The notes under the pieces: model-generated | Databases searched by the model: none | Seen by the model: only the letters and a program-made list of their open reading frames with translations | What the model was told of the DNA's origin: nothing | Position numbers and translations under genes: made by a program | In this document: positions 22,331 through 35,260 of the stretch, one piece after another | How the letters are laid out: the number at the start of each line of letters is the position of its first letter | Numbering within the stretch: position 1 is the stretch's first letter | Assembly: GCA_039881045.1 (NCBI GenBank) | Contig: JAYWVB010000025.1 | Coordinates: 186,001 to 250,000 of the forward strand | Length of the DNA: 64,000 nt | Direction of reading: 5' to 3' | Source: Chaetomium olivaceum | Lineage: Eukaryota > Ascomycota > Sordariomycetes > Sordariales > Chaetomiaceae

Positions 22331-23138
22331 CTAGGGTTTGTTTGAGTAATATCGGCTATTGACACTTGCCGAAAAGGAGGGGAATGGTTGAGGTAGGGGG
22401 AGAGCTTAGACCTGGTCCTGAAGGGGTCTAGGGAATGGAGACACGAGCCTGTCGAGACGAGATACAGTACTGAACTTACAGTCGATGGGAATAACTAGGT
22501 ATGATTCATTGAGAAACTTTAACTGTGTAGTAAGAGCAGGAGGAGGAAACCTTGCGGAGGTAGGAGATTGGCGGGGAAGGCCATTCTTATCCTATCAAGT
22601 GTTAGGTAGTTAGTGCTCGTATAAGTCGTATTCTGATACCTACGCTCCGGAGAGCTTCGAGGCGAAGGGTATGGAGGTCGGGTACTTTCACGTAGTTTGT
22701 GGGGATTGGATGGCCGCCTGGCAGACAGCCCGAATGGTTCCATCCTGTGCCAACTCTGGTCATTGATGCGTTAATATATTGGGACGTGACATGACAGTCT
22801 AGGAATGGTAGCAAGTGGGGTGGGGGGATATCATCAAGTTGAATTTCCGAGTAATTTCGACTCTGTTGAAAAAATTGCCAGAAAGAATTTGTCTCCCAGC
22901 ATGCAACACGCAAAAGAAAGACACGATTTAGATTCAGACCGTCCGTCCGGCCCGCCCTGGTTCGCCGTTGTTGAAACCTCTCTACCATGCATGCCTGTAT
23001 TTGTTCCCATTGTTTCCCCTTTGCCTTCAACGCCGGTTCTGCAAAATGCGGAAGGTGGAACTTCCTTTCTCTTTTGAGATGTGATGACTATGGGAAAACC
23101 TGTCCGATACCTACGCTCTAGTAGCGCGCAATTGCCCC
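22331..23138. other. intergenic, no gene seen
   Basis: About 800 bp between the acetyltransferase start and the 3' end of adenosine kinase. One minus-strand frame at 22602-23030 is long but has no recognisable family or splice context, so I do not call it. Confidence 0.35.
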
Positions 23139-24513
23139 CTACTGGCGCTGGTAGGTTTGTTGGGGGAAGGGATAGCTGTTTCGAACCTGATTAGCCCTTC
23201 CCTACTTGACAGGCAGATAGTGGCAGAGGGACGGGAAGCTTATAGGATACGCAAGTAACCATATTTGCTCCATGTCCATCTGGCCGGGTTGAGGGTGAAG
23301 ACTTACGAAGGACCAAGCTCCTGGATGCTCAGCCGCGCCAGCCACTGGCCCATGTCGACGCTGTCCTCGAGCGACTTGCCACTGACGATACCTGCGCAGA
23401 AACCGCCAGCGAAGGCGTCACCGGCGCCGTTGGTGTCGTTGATCTTCTCCTTGGGGATCTCGTGCACCGGGATCTCCTTGACCACGTCCTCGCCCTGGAC
23501 GGCGACGAGGGTCGGCTCGGTGCCCTGGGTAATGATGGCCACGCGCTTGCGCTGCGAGTTGGCCTTGGGCAGGTTCGCCAGCTTCTTGGCAATCTCCTTA
23601 ACGTCCTGGGTGCCGAGCTGGTGGGACTCGGCGTAGGCAGCCGCCTCGGTCTCGTTGCCAATCACGTAATCCCAGTAAGGCGCGGAGGCGTCGAGCGGTT
23701 CCTTGAAGAACTGGGGAATAAAGGGTGCGGAGAGTGACAGGATGAACGGCCTGTTCTTGCTGGCGGCCTGTTGGGCGAGCTCCATGATAGCAGGAGGGCA
23801 GACTGGTAATGATCATTAGTCACCTATTATCCTCCACACGGACAACGGCGGGAGGCTTACCAGTAAAGTGGTAGCCGCCAACGTAGTACGCCTCAGCTTC
23901 CTCAACCAGCGCCCAGATGTCGGGGCGCTTGAGGTGCTCGAGATCATAGTGGTTAGCAGCGCCTAGGTCGGTGCACATGCTGCGGTTGTGGCCGGTAATG
24001 ACAACGCCGCAGCGGCCGGTGGGGATCTTGGGGTCGACGCGGTACTCGACACGGAGGCCGGCCTGCTTGCAGGCGTCCCGGAGGATCGCGGCATACTTGT
24101 CGTCGCCAGCGCCGCCCAAGTAGACAACGCTGTTGGCAGGCAGCATGTACTGGGCACCACGGGCCGTGTTTTGGGCGGCACCGCCGGCAATCAGCTTGGC
24201 ATCGTAGTTGTTGAGGAGGTCCTCGTAGAGGTCCAAGTGCTTCTCGGGATCGGCGAGGATAGCATCATTGGCCTTGAGGCCGTACTTCTCGAGAAGTGCC
24301 TCATTGCCAAATCCCTGGATATCTAGACAGCGTCCCCAGGTTAGCTAAAGTGACGGATGATTTCGTGACCGACATTTCGTTTTGGGTGGGGGTCGGAGGC
24401 TAAGGAAGCCGACAATGATCGATTGGATGCGCAATTCAAGATTATAACACTTTGTACTTACCGAGGAGAGGGTTCTCCAAGCAGAGAAGTTTGTATCCCT
24501 TGGTGGATGCCAT
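23139..24513 (-). CDS. ADO1: adenosine kinase
   Basis: Four exons: 24513..24462, 24322..23861, 23802..23307, 23175..23139; 348 residues, the usual length. It starts MASTKGYKLLCLENPLLGDI. The PfkB/ribokinase fold is clear: GGAAQNTARGAQYML, AGDDKYAAILRDACK, then the second signature INDTNGAGDAFAGGFCAG, with the catalytic Asp within GAGD. The last short exon gives the typical YPFPQQTYQ tail. The enzyme phosphorylates adenosine to AMP, salvaging purines and removing adenosine made by S-adenosylhomocysteine hydrolysis, so it supports methylation. It is cytosolic, and all splice joins preserve frame. Confidence 0.95.
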
Positions 24514-25318
24514 GGTGCTGAGCCGGCGGTTATGATGAGAGTGGTTGAGGTAGAAAGGGTTTGTGCTGCCCCTCTTCTGTTGCGAGTTCGATGTGCAGCA
24601 ACTTAAACTTAAGGAGAGGCGGGGCAGTCGGCTGGCGGGGTTCAAGCCGCCATCGGCCAGTTTCCCTTTAGCAGAAAATGCTCTGGTTGGGTCGGAGAGA
24701 AAGGGCTTGGCAAAGAAGCTGGACCCCGAACAGGTTGCCGATCTTGTCCGAAACATAACGGCCGATGAGAGAGGAGAGCCGACGTTAGTTTGCTGGGAAG
24801 CTGGTGGTCATCTCGAGGGTTGTTAACCACGCAAGAAGGGCACACAAAACGAACACCACTTAAGAGATATCTCCCCCTTGTTCGTTGACGTCAGAAGGCC
24901 GGGGCGTGATCTGCGCTTGCTTCTGGACTTGCGTTGAATTACACAGGGCTCCTCAGCCATCCTGCTCATACCACGGCCAGCCCATTCCCAGCTCACTCGG
25001 CCAGTCACCGCTCGATTAGGATGCCTCGCTGTATCGCCTAGAAGCGATGAGCTCGCGCTGCTTGATTCCCAAGAGTATTCCCTGACTGCATGGCCTGTCT
25101 GACTTCTCCTCCCTGCGACGCTGGATCTCCGAGGACATTGCCCTGTAACAAACCCCTTCCTGACCGCGTTTGGGAATATTTTATTCATTTCACGCCCATG
25201 ACCGCTTGCGCAAATGAGCAAGTTTCCCGTCCGCCTTCGCAGTTCCATAACTACAAAGCAGCAAAAGACCAATGCAATCCGATGAACCCCTTGCCCAGAT
25301 GTAGAACCATGAACGCAT
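24514..25318. other. adenosine kinase promoter and uL2 3' region
   Basis: 800 bp with no additional gene seen. The part next to 24513 serves the adenosine kinase gene, and the part next to 25318 is the 3' flank of the ribosomal protein gene; both are transcribed leftward. Confidence 0.35.
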
Positions 25319-26361
25319 TTAATCCTTCGTCTTCTGGGTACCACGCAGCAGACCCGTCCGCCTCGCAGCAATGAGACCCGCCTTTTGACCCGGCGCAGCG
25401 TACCTCGAGATGGTCGACGCCTTACCGATATGTTGATGGTTACCCTGTAGCGCCATGTCAGATCTACAACGTCCCAACAACCATTGGAACTTCCAGCACT
25501 TACACCACCGTGGGGATGGTCAACCGGGTTCATGGCAACACCACGAGTCTTGGGCCAGCGGTTGCGCTTGACGGCGAACTTGTGCTTGGCACGCGAGGCC
25601 TCTGTAATCGCCTGTCAGCGTTCTGTCCAAACCCATGATAGATTCCTCCGCCACCCAACGGAAAACATACTCAGGAGAGGCTTGTCTGTCCTGCCACCAC
25701 CGGCGACGATACCGATCATGCCACGGGCGTCGCTGCTGACGACCTTCTTGGCGCCCGAGGGGAGCTTGATGCGGGTCTTGCCCTCGTCGGGGTTGTGGCC
25801 GATGACGGTGATGTAGTTGCCGGAGGTGCGGCCAAGAGCGCCACGGTCGCCGACCTTCTCCTCAACGTTGGAGACCACGGTACCCTCGGGAATGGAGCCG
25901 AGGGGAAGGACGTTGCCGACAGTGAGGGCGGCGTTCTTGCCGGCGTAGACGAACTGGCCGGTGTACATGCCCTCGTTGGCAATGAAAGTCTCGGGAACCT
26001 TCTTGAACTTGTAGGGCGAGTTGAAAACGACACGGGCGAGGGGAGCACCACGGCCGGGGTCGTGGATGATCTCCTTCACGATACCCCGGATGTAGCCATG
26101 GCGTTCGGCATAGTCCAAGCTGCGGAACTTCGCGGGGTTCTTGCGCAGGCGGGTGTTGGCAGTGAAGATACTGCCAGCGCCCTTACGCTGGTTGCGGATC
26201 TGAAGGTCGAAGAATCACAATTAGCATCATCTCCACGGCTCCAGACTTCGAGATATTCTCCGTCTCCATCGGTCGGTCGCCGCAATCGAGGTCTCGGTGC
26301 TGAATCGAGTCGAAGAATTCGGAGACTGGAATAGCGAGGTTTACTTACGACGCGACCCATC
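25319..26361 (-). CDS. RPL2: 60S ribosomal protein uL2 (L8; RPL2 in yeast)
   Basis: Four exons: 26361..26350 (12 bp, MGRV), 26199..25671, 25601..25504, 25444..25319; 254 residues, exactly the family size. It reads [20 protein letters not shown], then [60 protein letters not shown]. The hallmark [10 protein letters not shown] carries the conserved histidine near the peptidyl-transferase centre, followed by [12 protein letters not shown] and the C-terminal [11 protein letters not shown]. It is a core large-subunit protein, essential for subunit association and peptidyl transfer. A tiny first coding exon followed by a 150-bp intron is typical of fungal ribosomal protein genes. Confidence 0.95.
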
Positions 26362-28565
26362 TTGCCCTTCCTACCTGGAAAATGTGGAAGTGACGGGTTG
26401 TCTCGGTGGTTGAATGAGGTTGAGGTTGCGACACTTGAAAGCTCCAAATGGGTGAAGCGATATTTTTCCCAAATTTCTGTGTGGATGCGGCAGCCACAGA
26501 TAATTGGTGTGGCTTCCCAATTGCCCTAACGCGGGGAGTGGTGTGGCGCACCGCTTTTTAGGCTACTGACCATGTCGGCCGCTGACATGAAGCACAGTGC
26601 CCCCAGCGCCCATCTGCCGCTTTCATCAATATTAACGTTAAGCTCGATTCTTCAATGCCATCTTGCAGTTTCCGTTTACGCTAATTTGAAGGCATTGAAG
26701 TCCCCAATTGACTTGTATTTCTAATTGCAAACTCGTTCAACTGATCATCAACAAGAGCTCACCTTTTGAGTTGTTTACGAGAATCTGGTAACTTCTTGTC
26801 GCCTGACATGCCTGACAATCATTAATCGCACAGTACGCGAATCTGCTTGCTAGGCTGAAAGCTCTCAACCGCCCACTGCGCCCGCCCAACCTCAGCTCTC
26901 CGCCTCGCAACCTCTGGACACGGTCATTTCCTGTGTTCACAACAGCGGCCATCAACGGCGCACCAATGCCTGCGTCGGAATAAATGTGTATGACCTGCGA
27001 TGATTTCGAAAGTGAATGTCATATTTGCTCAACTTTTGCTAACAAATAAACTAGGTCCGAGTCCTCAATGTGGTCGCGAACTAAGCCTCCGCTGAAGCAC
27101 TTAGTTTCATGATCGCAAAGTTTTGACCCATCATGTGAGCCGTCCTGGTTGGCGGCTCTCTTGGTCGGACCTGCATAAAAGCCAGGCTCGGGCTGCGGCT
27201 CTCCGAGGGTGTGTTCAAGCCCTTCCATGAGGCGCAGGACGCACTGGGTCGGGCCCGGTACCTCCAAACGACTAGCCACTTAGCCTGCTGGATACAATTC
27301 CCTCCGCAAGACTATCGTGCGTGCAAGTCTTTTTTGGCAAGTTTCAGGTTAGGTTGCCGTTCTGGTTTTATGCAGAGTTGCATTATCTCTCAAGGCACCG
27401 AGAACCACTTCCTAAGGATCACGCACCTGTCTTTGGCTTCATGACAAGTGTCAATCCATCATTCTCTATACCTGAGGCTGTGTCCACAGGCTAAGAAGGA
27501 CCGAGAGACTGAAGAAGATGTCCGCTGTTGGCTGCCGTGGTCCTGCGACATCATTCTTGAAGCTGAGCGCCTAACTGACGCTGCTGTCAATCTTCCTTTT
27601 TTTCCTCGATATCTTTTTTACATCGGATGGGGAAGGTTAGCTAGCATGCGGGTGCGGAGCTAGCAGTTGGTTTGCTCGAGGGAAAACACGTCTCGAAGGT
27701 GGATGACAACCGAAGCCCTGGTCTAAAAAGACTCACTCTGGGTTCTCCCGGTGTCGTGGGCACCTAGTCCAAAAAATATGGAGAAGGCCTCCTGCACGCC
27801 AGAAACCCACCCGAATGGGCGATGCGGCGATGTTGCTGTCGAGCTCTCAAACCCATGCCGGAGTATGGTTTTGGTTAGGTACAACACCAATCACTGGATC
27901 TGGATTCAAAAAGCGGGCCAGATCACGGGCCTCATCAAGCAGTGCCGATTTCGCCAAACTCGCGGCCAGCGCAGCATTAGCGTCCCACCGCACCTATCCG
28001 CTTTGCCAACACCGATGACGGCAGGTACCACTCCGACCGACCTAGACTGGTAGCTGTGGGCGACAGGGTCTAAAAATCCAGTATGGTCGGTTGGCCCCTG
28101 GGCCTAATATGGTCTCGCCATGTTTTTTTCTGGAACGAGGAGTCTGAGTTTATCAAGATACACTGTTAGGGTGGGTGCTGGGATGTTGGTGGACAATGGA
28201 ATGGGTGGCGAGGAAAGGTGGTGATGGTTTGGAATCCAGGTTGGCGCAACTCGACGGGTCGACCAGGGCAACTCGAGGGGCAGGTATTGTGCTTGTGTGG
28301 GCAGCCTTGTGAACGGAAGTAGTTGGGTTGGAGCAACATATTGAACTGTCTGTAGTATGAATCCACCTATCAAGTGCCCCAGTGTGAAGAGTAAGCTGGC
28401 TGGGAAGGCCCTTGGCCATTGTCGGGCCGGGTACGTAATTTCTTGCAGCCGATCTCTCACTCAAACCCAAAGTGCTCCTCACTTTCCCACCTCCACTTCC
28501 TTCGCGCCAAAGCTCAACCGTAGCAAACGCTCACCAGCCAAACTCGCGTCAACAACATCAAAAAA
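26362..28565. other. 2.2-kb stretch without recognisable gene
   Basis: Between the divergent uL2 and DDT/WHIM genes. Open frames are all under about 120 codons, overlap on both strands and match nothing known. It likely carries both promoters plus non-coding DNA. I found no tRNA, 5S rRNA or transposon end by eye. Confidence 0.4.
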
Positions 28566-30716
28566 ATGGCTGACGACGACTCTTCGGAGCTATCTTCGAT
28601 TTCATCGCTCTCGGAGCCACCTTCTGAAGATGAATCCGACATTCAATTGGAGGAGCGTCATGGTATTCTGAAATTCTTCCACAAGGTCGATAATAACCCG
28701 GCTCTGGAGCCGAAGGAGAAGACGCCTCCCCGACCGAAGCGGGAGCCTTCTCCGCCGCACGAATATGTTCTAGCTGACAATCCAGACATTGCTGTAAGCA
28801 TTCGCGTCTGAGTTCGCGTATTCGCCGCGTGGCGACGCGAGAAGTCGCGCCCACCATGAGTGGTATCCAGAGCTGACTTTTTCCACCATAGTTCATCGTC
28901 ATGTTTCGCGCCCGGTTTACCGATGCTTTTCCAAAGAGCCTGGCAAATTTTGGACCTCAAGAGCTCGAGCGTGACGTCGTCGATGCGATTCCGGGCGAGC
29001 GTGTCGAGCATTTCCTCTGCGCCCTCCTTAGCCTGCTCCTGAACCGCAAGCAGGATGTCAAGTACGTCACATTATTTTGATACAATTCGAGGCATTTCGG
29101 GCTCATAATGCTGACTATGTTGGATTTACAGGCCCGGGCATTACAACCGCGCGCTCGAAGAAGCTATCCAGACCCACAAAGGGCAGTGGGCGAAGGACTG
29201 GGAGAGCCAGAACCCGGTTGCGGGGCAAGCAACTTTTGCCTCGATGACTCCCGTGCAAAGGGTATGTGCTGCGCTTTTTACCTCCGCTGGCTCCATCAGG
29301 ATCGGGCCCGTTTACTAACTTTGTACCCAGCTCACCCTTCTCCGAACGCTGGTGCAATGGACTCTCTCATCCTCGGATGCAGTCAGAGCGACCATTGCTC
29401 AAGCTTACAAGAACCGACATGACGACGATCTGAACATCCCCTTGAGCGTGCAACCGTGGGGCGGCGATGGCGACAAACGGCGGTATTTCCTCATCGAGGG
29501 TAACGACGATACCTCCTTCCGCGTATATCGAGAGAGCAACCCGGCGGGCATAAATAGGACGTGGTGGAACGTTGCTGGGAGCATCGAAGATTTGAGATTG
29601 CTGAGCGAGAAGCTCGAAACACAGGACCGCGGTCCGAAGGCGAAGGTGTTCGCCAAGAGGATCGTCAATAGCATACCGCGATTTGAGGCGACAGAAGAAA
29701 AGAGGCGGCGCAGAGAGTACCGCCAGATGCGCAAGGAACAGTTCAGGCGGCCGGAGCCTGGCTTCTCCCTCTACGAAGGCCGCACGCGGGGCAAGCGGAT
29801 GAAGTACACGTATTCCGACGACGAGGCTGATTTCTACTCGGACTCAACCAACCGCCGTTCGACCCGCAACACCAGGCACCATACCCCGGCGGAGCCTAGC
29901 GGCCCTCTTACGACGGCCAGTGGCCGGCAGGTTAGGGCGCCAACTCGTCTGAACGCGGAGAACGCCAGCACCGGGGCGCCGAGCGCCTCCACGAGTGTGC
30001 AAGGGGATGGCGATGACGCGGAGACGAGGCATACCACTCGCTCTGGGCGCCCGCAGAGGTCGGCTGCCGCCAATCACGGCCTAAACGGCTGGGCAGGCAA
30101 GAAGCGGAAGAGCGAGGAGTATGAGTCGGATGAGTCCGAAGAGGAGGGTAGCGAACCTGATTTTGGCGATGATGAGGAAGAGGAGCACGTCCCGGACGAG
30201 TCAGAGGTCGATGAGGAGGAGTTTGAACAGGACGAAGTGTTGGACGAGGATCTGGAGGCCGAGAACCCCAGCTTCGTCTTCAAGTTCCCCATCAGGGTCT
30301 CGTTTGACGAAGATAGCAAAGTGCGACAGATTCCTGGCCCGCCTGTTGTGGTCGAGAAACACAAACATGCCAGGGCAGCGCACCGGAATGTGGTCGTTAG
30401 CGACGACTCCGAGACCAGCGGCGCCAGCCCCGAGCAGCCTATCATCACGGAACCGGAGCCACCTGCGGCCGATGTCATTGCGGTCGCGACAAAGGGCGCG
30501 GTTACCGAACCACAACCCGAAATTAACGCCGGCAACTTAGCTGAGCCAGCGGAGAAGACTGAGACTGCTGTGGACCAGTCGAAGGCTGATACCGGCGAGG
30601 TTATCAAATCGCCTCCGACGCCCTCGAGCGAGAAGGCGACATCCTTGACTCTTAGGGGAAGCCCAGAGGTTGCCAAATCAGTTCCTCGGGTTGTTGGTAT
30701 CACCCCGGCAGAGTGA
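28566..30716 (+). CDS. DDT/WHIM-type chromatin-remodelling accessory protein
   Basis: Four exons: 28566..28793, 28892..29061, 29132..29261, 29331..30716; 637 residues, all joins in frame. It has an acidic Ser-rich start, then a DDT-like helical segment (MFRARFTDAFPKSLANFGPQ ... VEHFLCALLSLLLNRKQ). A WHIM-like region follows (LTLLRTLVQWTLSSSDAVRA and DKRRYFLIEGNDDTSFRVYR, then WWNVAGSIEDLRLLSEKLE). The C-terminal half is low complexity, with repeated RR/TR-x-T basic patches, an acidic block near residues 440-475 and a Pro/Glu-rich tail. DDT-WHIM proteins act as non-catalytic subunits of ISWI-type remodellers and read linker DNA between nucleosomes; that role is inferred from the architecture, since no ATPase or PHD finger is present. 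Confidence 0.75.
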
Positions 30717-31401
30717 TGGGCTCCCAGAGAGATTGATAGAATATTTTATGACTTTGCTATGAGAAGGGAGTTAGGTGCTATGGCAAGACATAAAAGGCGT
30801 AGCTGGTATGCTATTTGAGCGGTCGGTCTCTGTCTCAGCAAAAGGGTGCTTCTGGGACGCTGCAAAGTGGTAAAAAGTGGGAGTCGTTGATATGTCCTCA
30901 GACTCATGGTTCATAATAGAATTGTTTACTCAGAAAAATGGCCACAAATATACCATGGTGACCCGACCCGCCGTTACAAAGGCCGTGGGACGGCAGAGAG
31001 ATTCGGTCACATCGGGACCTACAAACCGTATTACGGGGAGTAGGTGCCCGGAGCAGAAGATTTGTTAGGAAGGTCCTTGGCTGGCTGATGGACTCTGGCC
31101 GGCTACTGGAGTATAGCCAGAAGGCTGGAGCTAGAAACAGTGGATGGGGAGGGCTAGAGGGCACGGAGGCCGGCAAAGGGCCTCCTTTCTTTTGCAGTAT
31201 GACGGATTCACAGATTGTTGTCTCAAAGTGGTAGACAGAGGTTTTTATCCGGCCTATACGGTACGGTTCCCTTTGTAAATAGCAGTAGAAGGACCGGCGC
31301 GCCCCAGGGCATATCGGTGTAGGAAATAATAATAATAATAATAATATACCATGGTGAAGGCGACATTAAATTATCAAACCAAGTCACCCCTTCTGACATA
31401 T
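30717..31401. other. intergenic between convergent genes
   Basis: 690 bp with no gene seen. It contains the AAT microsatellite described separately and presumably two 3' untranslated regions. Confidence 0.35.
31325..31346 (+). repeat. AAT trinucleotide microsatellite
   Basis: About seven tandem AAT units in the 3' flank shared by two convergent genes. No function is visible. Confidence 0.9.
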
Positions 31402-32057
31402 CTACAGCACCTTATTCCTGGATGGTATTTTCCAGTTATTCACCCCATACCACCAGCGCCTCAACCTCGCCCCAACCGACGACCCGTGCATCCTCGCGTT
31501 CCGGTTCCAGTATTGCCAGCCGCAAAGGCCCAGGTTATAAATCACACCTTGCAGAAACGGCATCATGAGCTGTTTTACTTGTTAGCCCACCTGATCCAAA
31601 AAAAAAAACCCATCCATTCCAACTAAAATTCCAACCTATCCTATCGACTGGGCATGAGAACTCTAAAAGGGCTTACCTGATCCCTCGCCGTAATCCACCC
31701 AACCTTCCACCACGTATCCGCATTCCGTATGCTCGACAGGTAGCTCTGCTCGAAACGCAGGTCGGGCATGGGTGGGAACTGGTGTCGGCGGCGCGGGCGC
31801 GGGGTGATGCGCGAGCGGTAGAGGCGGCCCTCCCCCTGGTCCTGCGTCTCGTCCTCATCTTCCTCGTCTTCCTCGTCCTCGTCCTCGTCCTCTTCATCGT
31901 CGATGCTGCCGTCGTCGAGGGCGACCTGCTCGAGGCGGACGGGCTCCTTCTTGGAGGCGGCCGTGGAGGGGTTTAGGTCATGCCGCGGGGAGGGATTGCG
32001 GTTGATATGTGCGGTTTGCACCGTCTCGGCGATTTGGGTGGGGATGGAGCTGGACAT
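31402..32057 (-). CDS. DUF1770 fungal protein
   Basis: Two exons, 32057..31677 and 31569..31402, joined in frame; 182 residues. The N-terminus is polar, followed by a long Asp/Glu run (about residues 50-75) and an Arg-rich patch. The conserved DUF1770 core starts at FPPMPDLRFEQSYLSSIRNA and continues WWKVGWITARDQ, then after the intron MMPFLQGVIYNLG and WQYWNRNARMHG. The core has two short hydrophobic helices, hinting at membrane association. The family is confined to fungi and its function is unknown. Length and domain position are normal. Confidence 0.85.
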
Positions 32058-32768
32058 TGTGGCGGGGTTTCCAAATGCTCGTTTTCTGGATGGTGGGTTG
32101 GTGGGTTGTGTGTCGAAGTCGACGATCGAGCGTCGCCGGCGACGGATGTTGTTCAGTCTCGGGTATCTGCAAACCGCAGTGCATCATCGCTGGGCTTGCT
32201 AAGTCCCAAGTACGGCGCCCCACATAAACCATTGGCTTGGCTTGAAACAGCATTGTTGATGTTGACTCGGATTTCTACTTACCAATGACGGTCCAGATAA
32301 AAACTTACAATGCCACGTATATGCAGATCTATGCTGCTACCCGAGATAATAATTCCAACTATCTTAAAAAATCAAATGTGGTAGAATGACATTTGCTTGT
32401 GTTGTAAGCAGTCTCACACTGCACTTTTTCGTCTTAATCGTAGTGCCCCACCTTGAAAGAAGTGTGAGGGCCAACACACATGGAAACTCTACCAGGGTCA
32501 ATGAGAGTGACAGCCAATGGTGGCTCACATCAGGCAGCAGGTGGAGGCTTGGGGCGCCACTTTGCCCCAGCCCATAAAAAGCTTCACAACCTCGAAACCC
32601 CTCTCACGTCAACCCCACCACCAAATTCAAGAATTCCTGGTTTCAGAAGCGCACCTGGCCAAAAAAGCAACAGAAACCAAAACTCTTCCCTTCTTCAAAG
32701 GAGGAGTTAAGGCGACGTCTACCTTTTTTTTTTTCTTCACGTCGGTCTTTTCGTAACCATCGTTCACC
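32058..32768. promoter_or_regulatory. divergent promoter of DUF1770 and eRF1 genes
   Basis: 710 bp with no gene. A T-rich pyrimidine tract of about 14 T at 32730-32745 lies just upstream of the eRF1 ATG, typical of highly expressed fungal genes. Confidence 0.45.
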
Positions 32769-34289
32769 ATGAGCGACCCCAACGCCAGCGAGGCGGAGAA
32801 GAATGTGAGCGCGTGCCCCCAAAATTCCCGCGGTGAATATGACCATTGACAATGCGGCCGTTAGATCGAGATCTGGAAGGTGAAGAAGCTCATTAAGCGG
32901 CTCGAAGCTGCCCGTGGAAATGGAACCAGCATGATTTCCCTGATCATTCGTACGTCGCCTAAACTCTCCGACCGCCGGGAAGGAGTGCCGCCTACGACTG
33001 GTCCATCATTGGAGTGTCGCTGATAAATTCGTCCAGCGCCTAAGGACCAAGTCTCTCGTGCGGCAAAGATGTTGGCAGAAGAATACGTATGTCGCTTTCC
33101 GGTTTCAAGCATCGCCTCTTTGGGCTCTTACCGTATCTGACACGCGACATAGGGTACCGCATCCAACATTAAGTCGCGAGTTAACCGTCAATCCGTCCTT
33201 TCGGCCATTACTTCGACCCAACAGCGCCTTAAGCTATACAACAAGGTCCCTCCCAACGGTCTTGTCGTGTACTGCGGTGAAATCTTGACCTCGGAAGGCA
33301 AGGAACGCAAGGTCAATATCGATTTCGAGCCCTTCAAGCCCATCAACACGTCGCTCTACCTCTGCGACAACAAGTTCCACACGGAGGCTCTCGCCGAGCT
33401 GCTCGAGTCGGATCAGAAGTTCGGTTTTATCATCATGGACGGTAACGGAGCGCTGTTCGGAACGCTTAGCGGCAACACACGCGACATCGTCCAGAAGTTT
33501 TCGGTCGATCTTCCCAAGAAGCACGGTCGTGGTGGTCAGTCGGCGCTGCGTTTCGCCCGTCTGAGAGAGGAAAAGCGCCACAACTACGTTCGCAAGGTCG
33601 CTGAGTTGGCGGTGCAGAACTTCATCACCAACGACAAGGTCAACGTCGGCGGCATTGTCCTGGCTGGTTCGGCCGATTTCAAGAACGACCTGAATGCTTC
33701 CGACTTGTTCGACCAGCGTCTGCAGGTCAAGGTTATCAAGGTCGTCGATGTGTCGTACGGTGGCGAGAACGGTTTCAACCAGGCCATCGAGCTGTCGTCT
33801 GAGACGCTAGGCAACGTCAAGTTCATCCAGGAGAAGAAGCTCATCGGCAAGTACTTTGAGGAGATTAGCCAGGACACCGGACGGGTTTGCTACGGTATCG
33901 AAGACACGCTCAAGGCGCTGGAGCTGGGCGCCGTCGAGACCCTCATTGTCTTTGAGAGTCTCGAGATCAACCGATGGACCCTGAAGGACAGCAACAACAC
34001 CGAATATGTTATCCACACCACGAAGCAGCAGGAGGCGGGCAACCGCGACCAGTTTATGGACAAGGAGACAGGCCAGGAGATGGAGGTGGTCTCGCAGGAG
34101 TCCTTCCTGGAGTGGATCGCCGAGCACTACAAGGATTTCGGTACCACTCTCGAGTTTGTCTCGGACCGGTCGACCGAGGGTAACCAGTTCGTCAAGGGCT
34201 TCGGCGGCATTGGCGGCATCCTCCGGTACAAGGTCAACTTCGAGCAGTTAGCCGAAGTAGATGACGATGATGACTACTACGACGATTGA
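32769..34289 (+). CDS. SUP45: eukaryotic peptide chain release factor 1 (eRF1)
   Basis: Four exons: 32769..32804, 32865..32949, 33037..33086, 33153..34289; 435 residues, normal for eRF1. Domain 1 carries the stop-codon-reading NIKS (residues 62-65) and YxCxxxF (YLCDNKF, about 126-132). Domain 2 has the catalytic GGQ (about 183-185, in [17 protein letters not shown]) that enters the peptidyl-transferase centre to trigger hydrolysis. Domain 3 ([31 protein letters not shown]) binds eRF3. The acidic DDDDDYYDD tail is usual. It reads all three stop codons, so the standard nuclear code applies. Three short introns sit in the first quarter of the gene. Confidence 0.97.
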
Positions 34290-35260
34290 CCCGTTGATTC
34301 CCTCGTTAACCACGAGGGACCCGGGACTGAAGCCATCACGTCCGAGCCGACGACACCGCATGACGACGAGGCGGCCGCCGCGCCGCGAAGCCTGGAGAAG
34401 GTCCCGCCTGTGCAGCGGCGGCTGATGAAGGGCTTTTCGGCATGCCCGAGCCGCGAGCACCAGGTGTCGCGTCCCAGCCCGCTTCGCTCTGTGATGACGG
34501 CTTCTCGAGTTGGAGGCTGATAGAAGGTACGTACGCGGGGTGTCTCTTGGCGACGGATCGTCAGTCCTTTGCTGACCAAGATACGCACAGGAAGATGCCC
34601 GTACGATCGGGAAGTCGGACAAGGACAAGTTCATTGCAGGGCATCAATCAAAGATTGTTTACGCGCTTAAGTTTATGGCACTAGCCGGCGGGGATCGCGG
34701 TGGTCCTGGTACGCGGACAGCACCCTGAGTCGTGCGGTGTCTGTCCGGTCTTTACTATCAATCGGGGGGATGTCGGACTTAGATAACTAGTTACGAACCT
34801 ACGCTCGTTTTATGATATTATGTACCATGCCGAACGTGATTAGTGTTTTAGTGTGGTGTTGAGAGTAGACAGGCGAGTCAATCTGAGGTTCGTAAATTAC
34901 CTCCCTACCAATTCATCATATCCACCACATATGAGGAGATGAATGGAGAGGCTTCGAAGGGGCCGAACTCGGCGGATCCCCGCGCCTTTGCGGGGTCCCG
35001 GGTAGCACATCTTGAGCAATTGGAGTACCGGCACCACTGCGTGAAACGGGGTGAGGCGAGCGGGTCGGCCCGTTGGCAACCTTCAAGGTCGGAGCTAGCT
35101 TAGCAAAACCTCACAAGCGGTTTCACGTACGCCCTTCTCTTGACAATTGACACTCATCAGTTGTACCTAAAACGTCGGCTACGCTGTTTTCTTCTCAACA
35201 CCCCTAGACTGTTCGCTGGCTCGTCCGTCCGAATTCGGCCCCGGACTTCACTTTTTAGTC
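34290..35260. other. intergenic, no gene seen
   Basis: 970 bp. The first 300 bp are GC-rich and open on both strands but unlike any protein I know; the remainder holds the prephenate dehydratase promoter. A small GC-rich hairpin-like stretch occurs near 34973-35000. Confidence 0.35.

Noticed and set aside
22602..23030. 142-codon minus-strand open frame
   Set aside because: No recognisable motif, no good start context, no splice partners and odd composition.
24823..25533. 236-codon minus-strand frame over the ribosomal protein uL2 gene
   Set aside because: It runs through introns and out-of-frame exons of uL2; the spliced frame is unambiguous.
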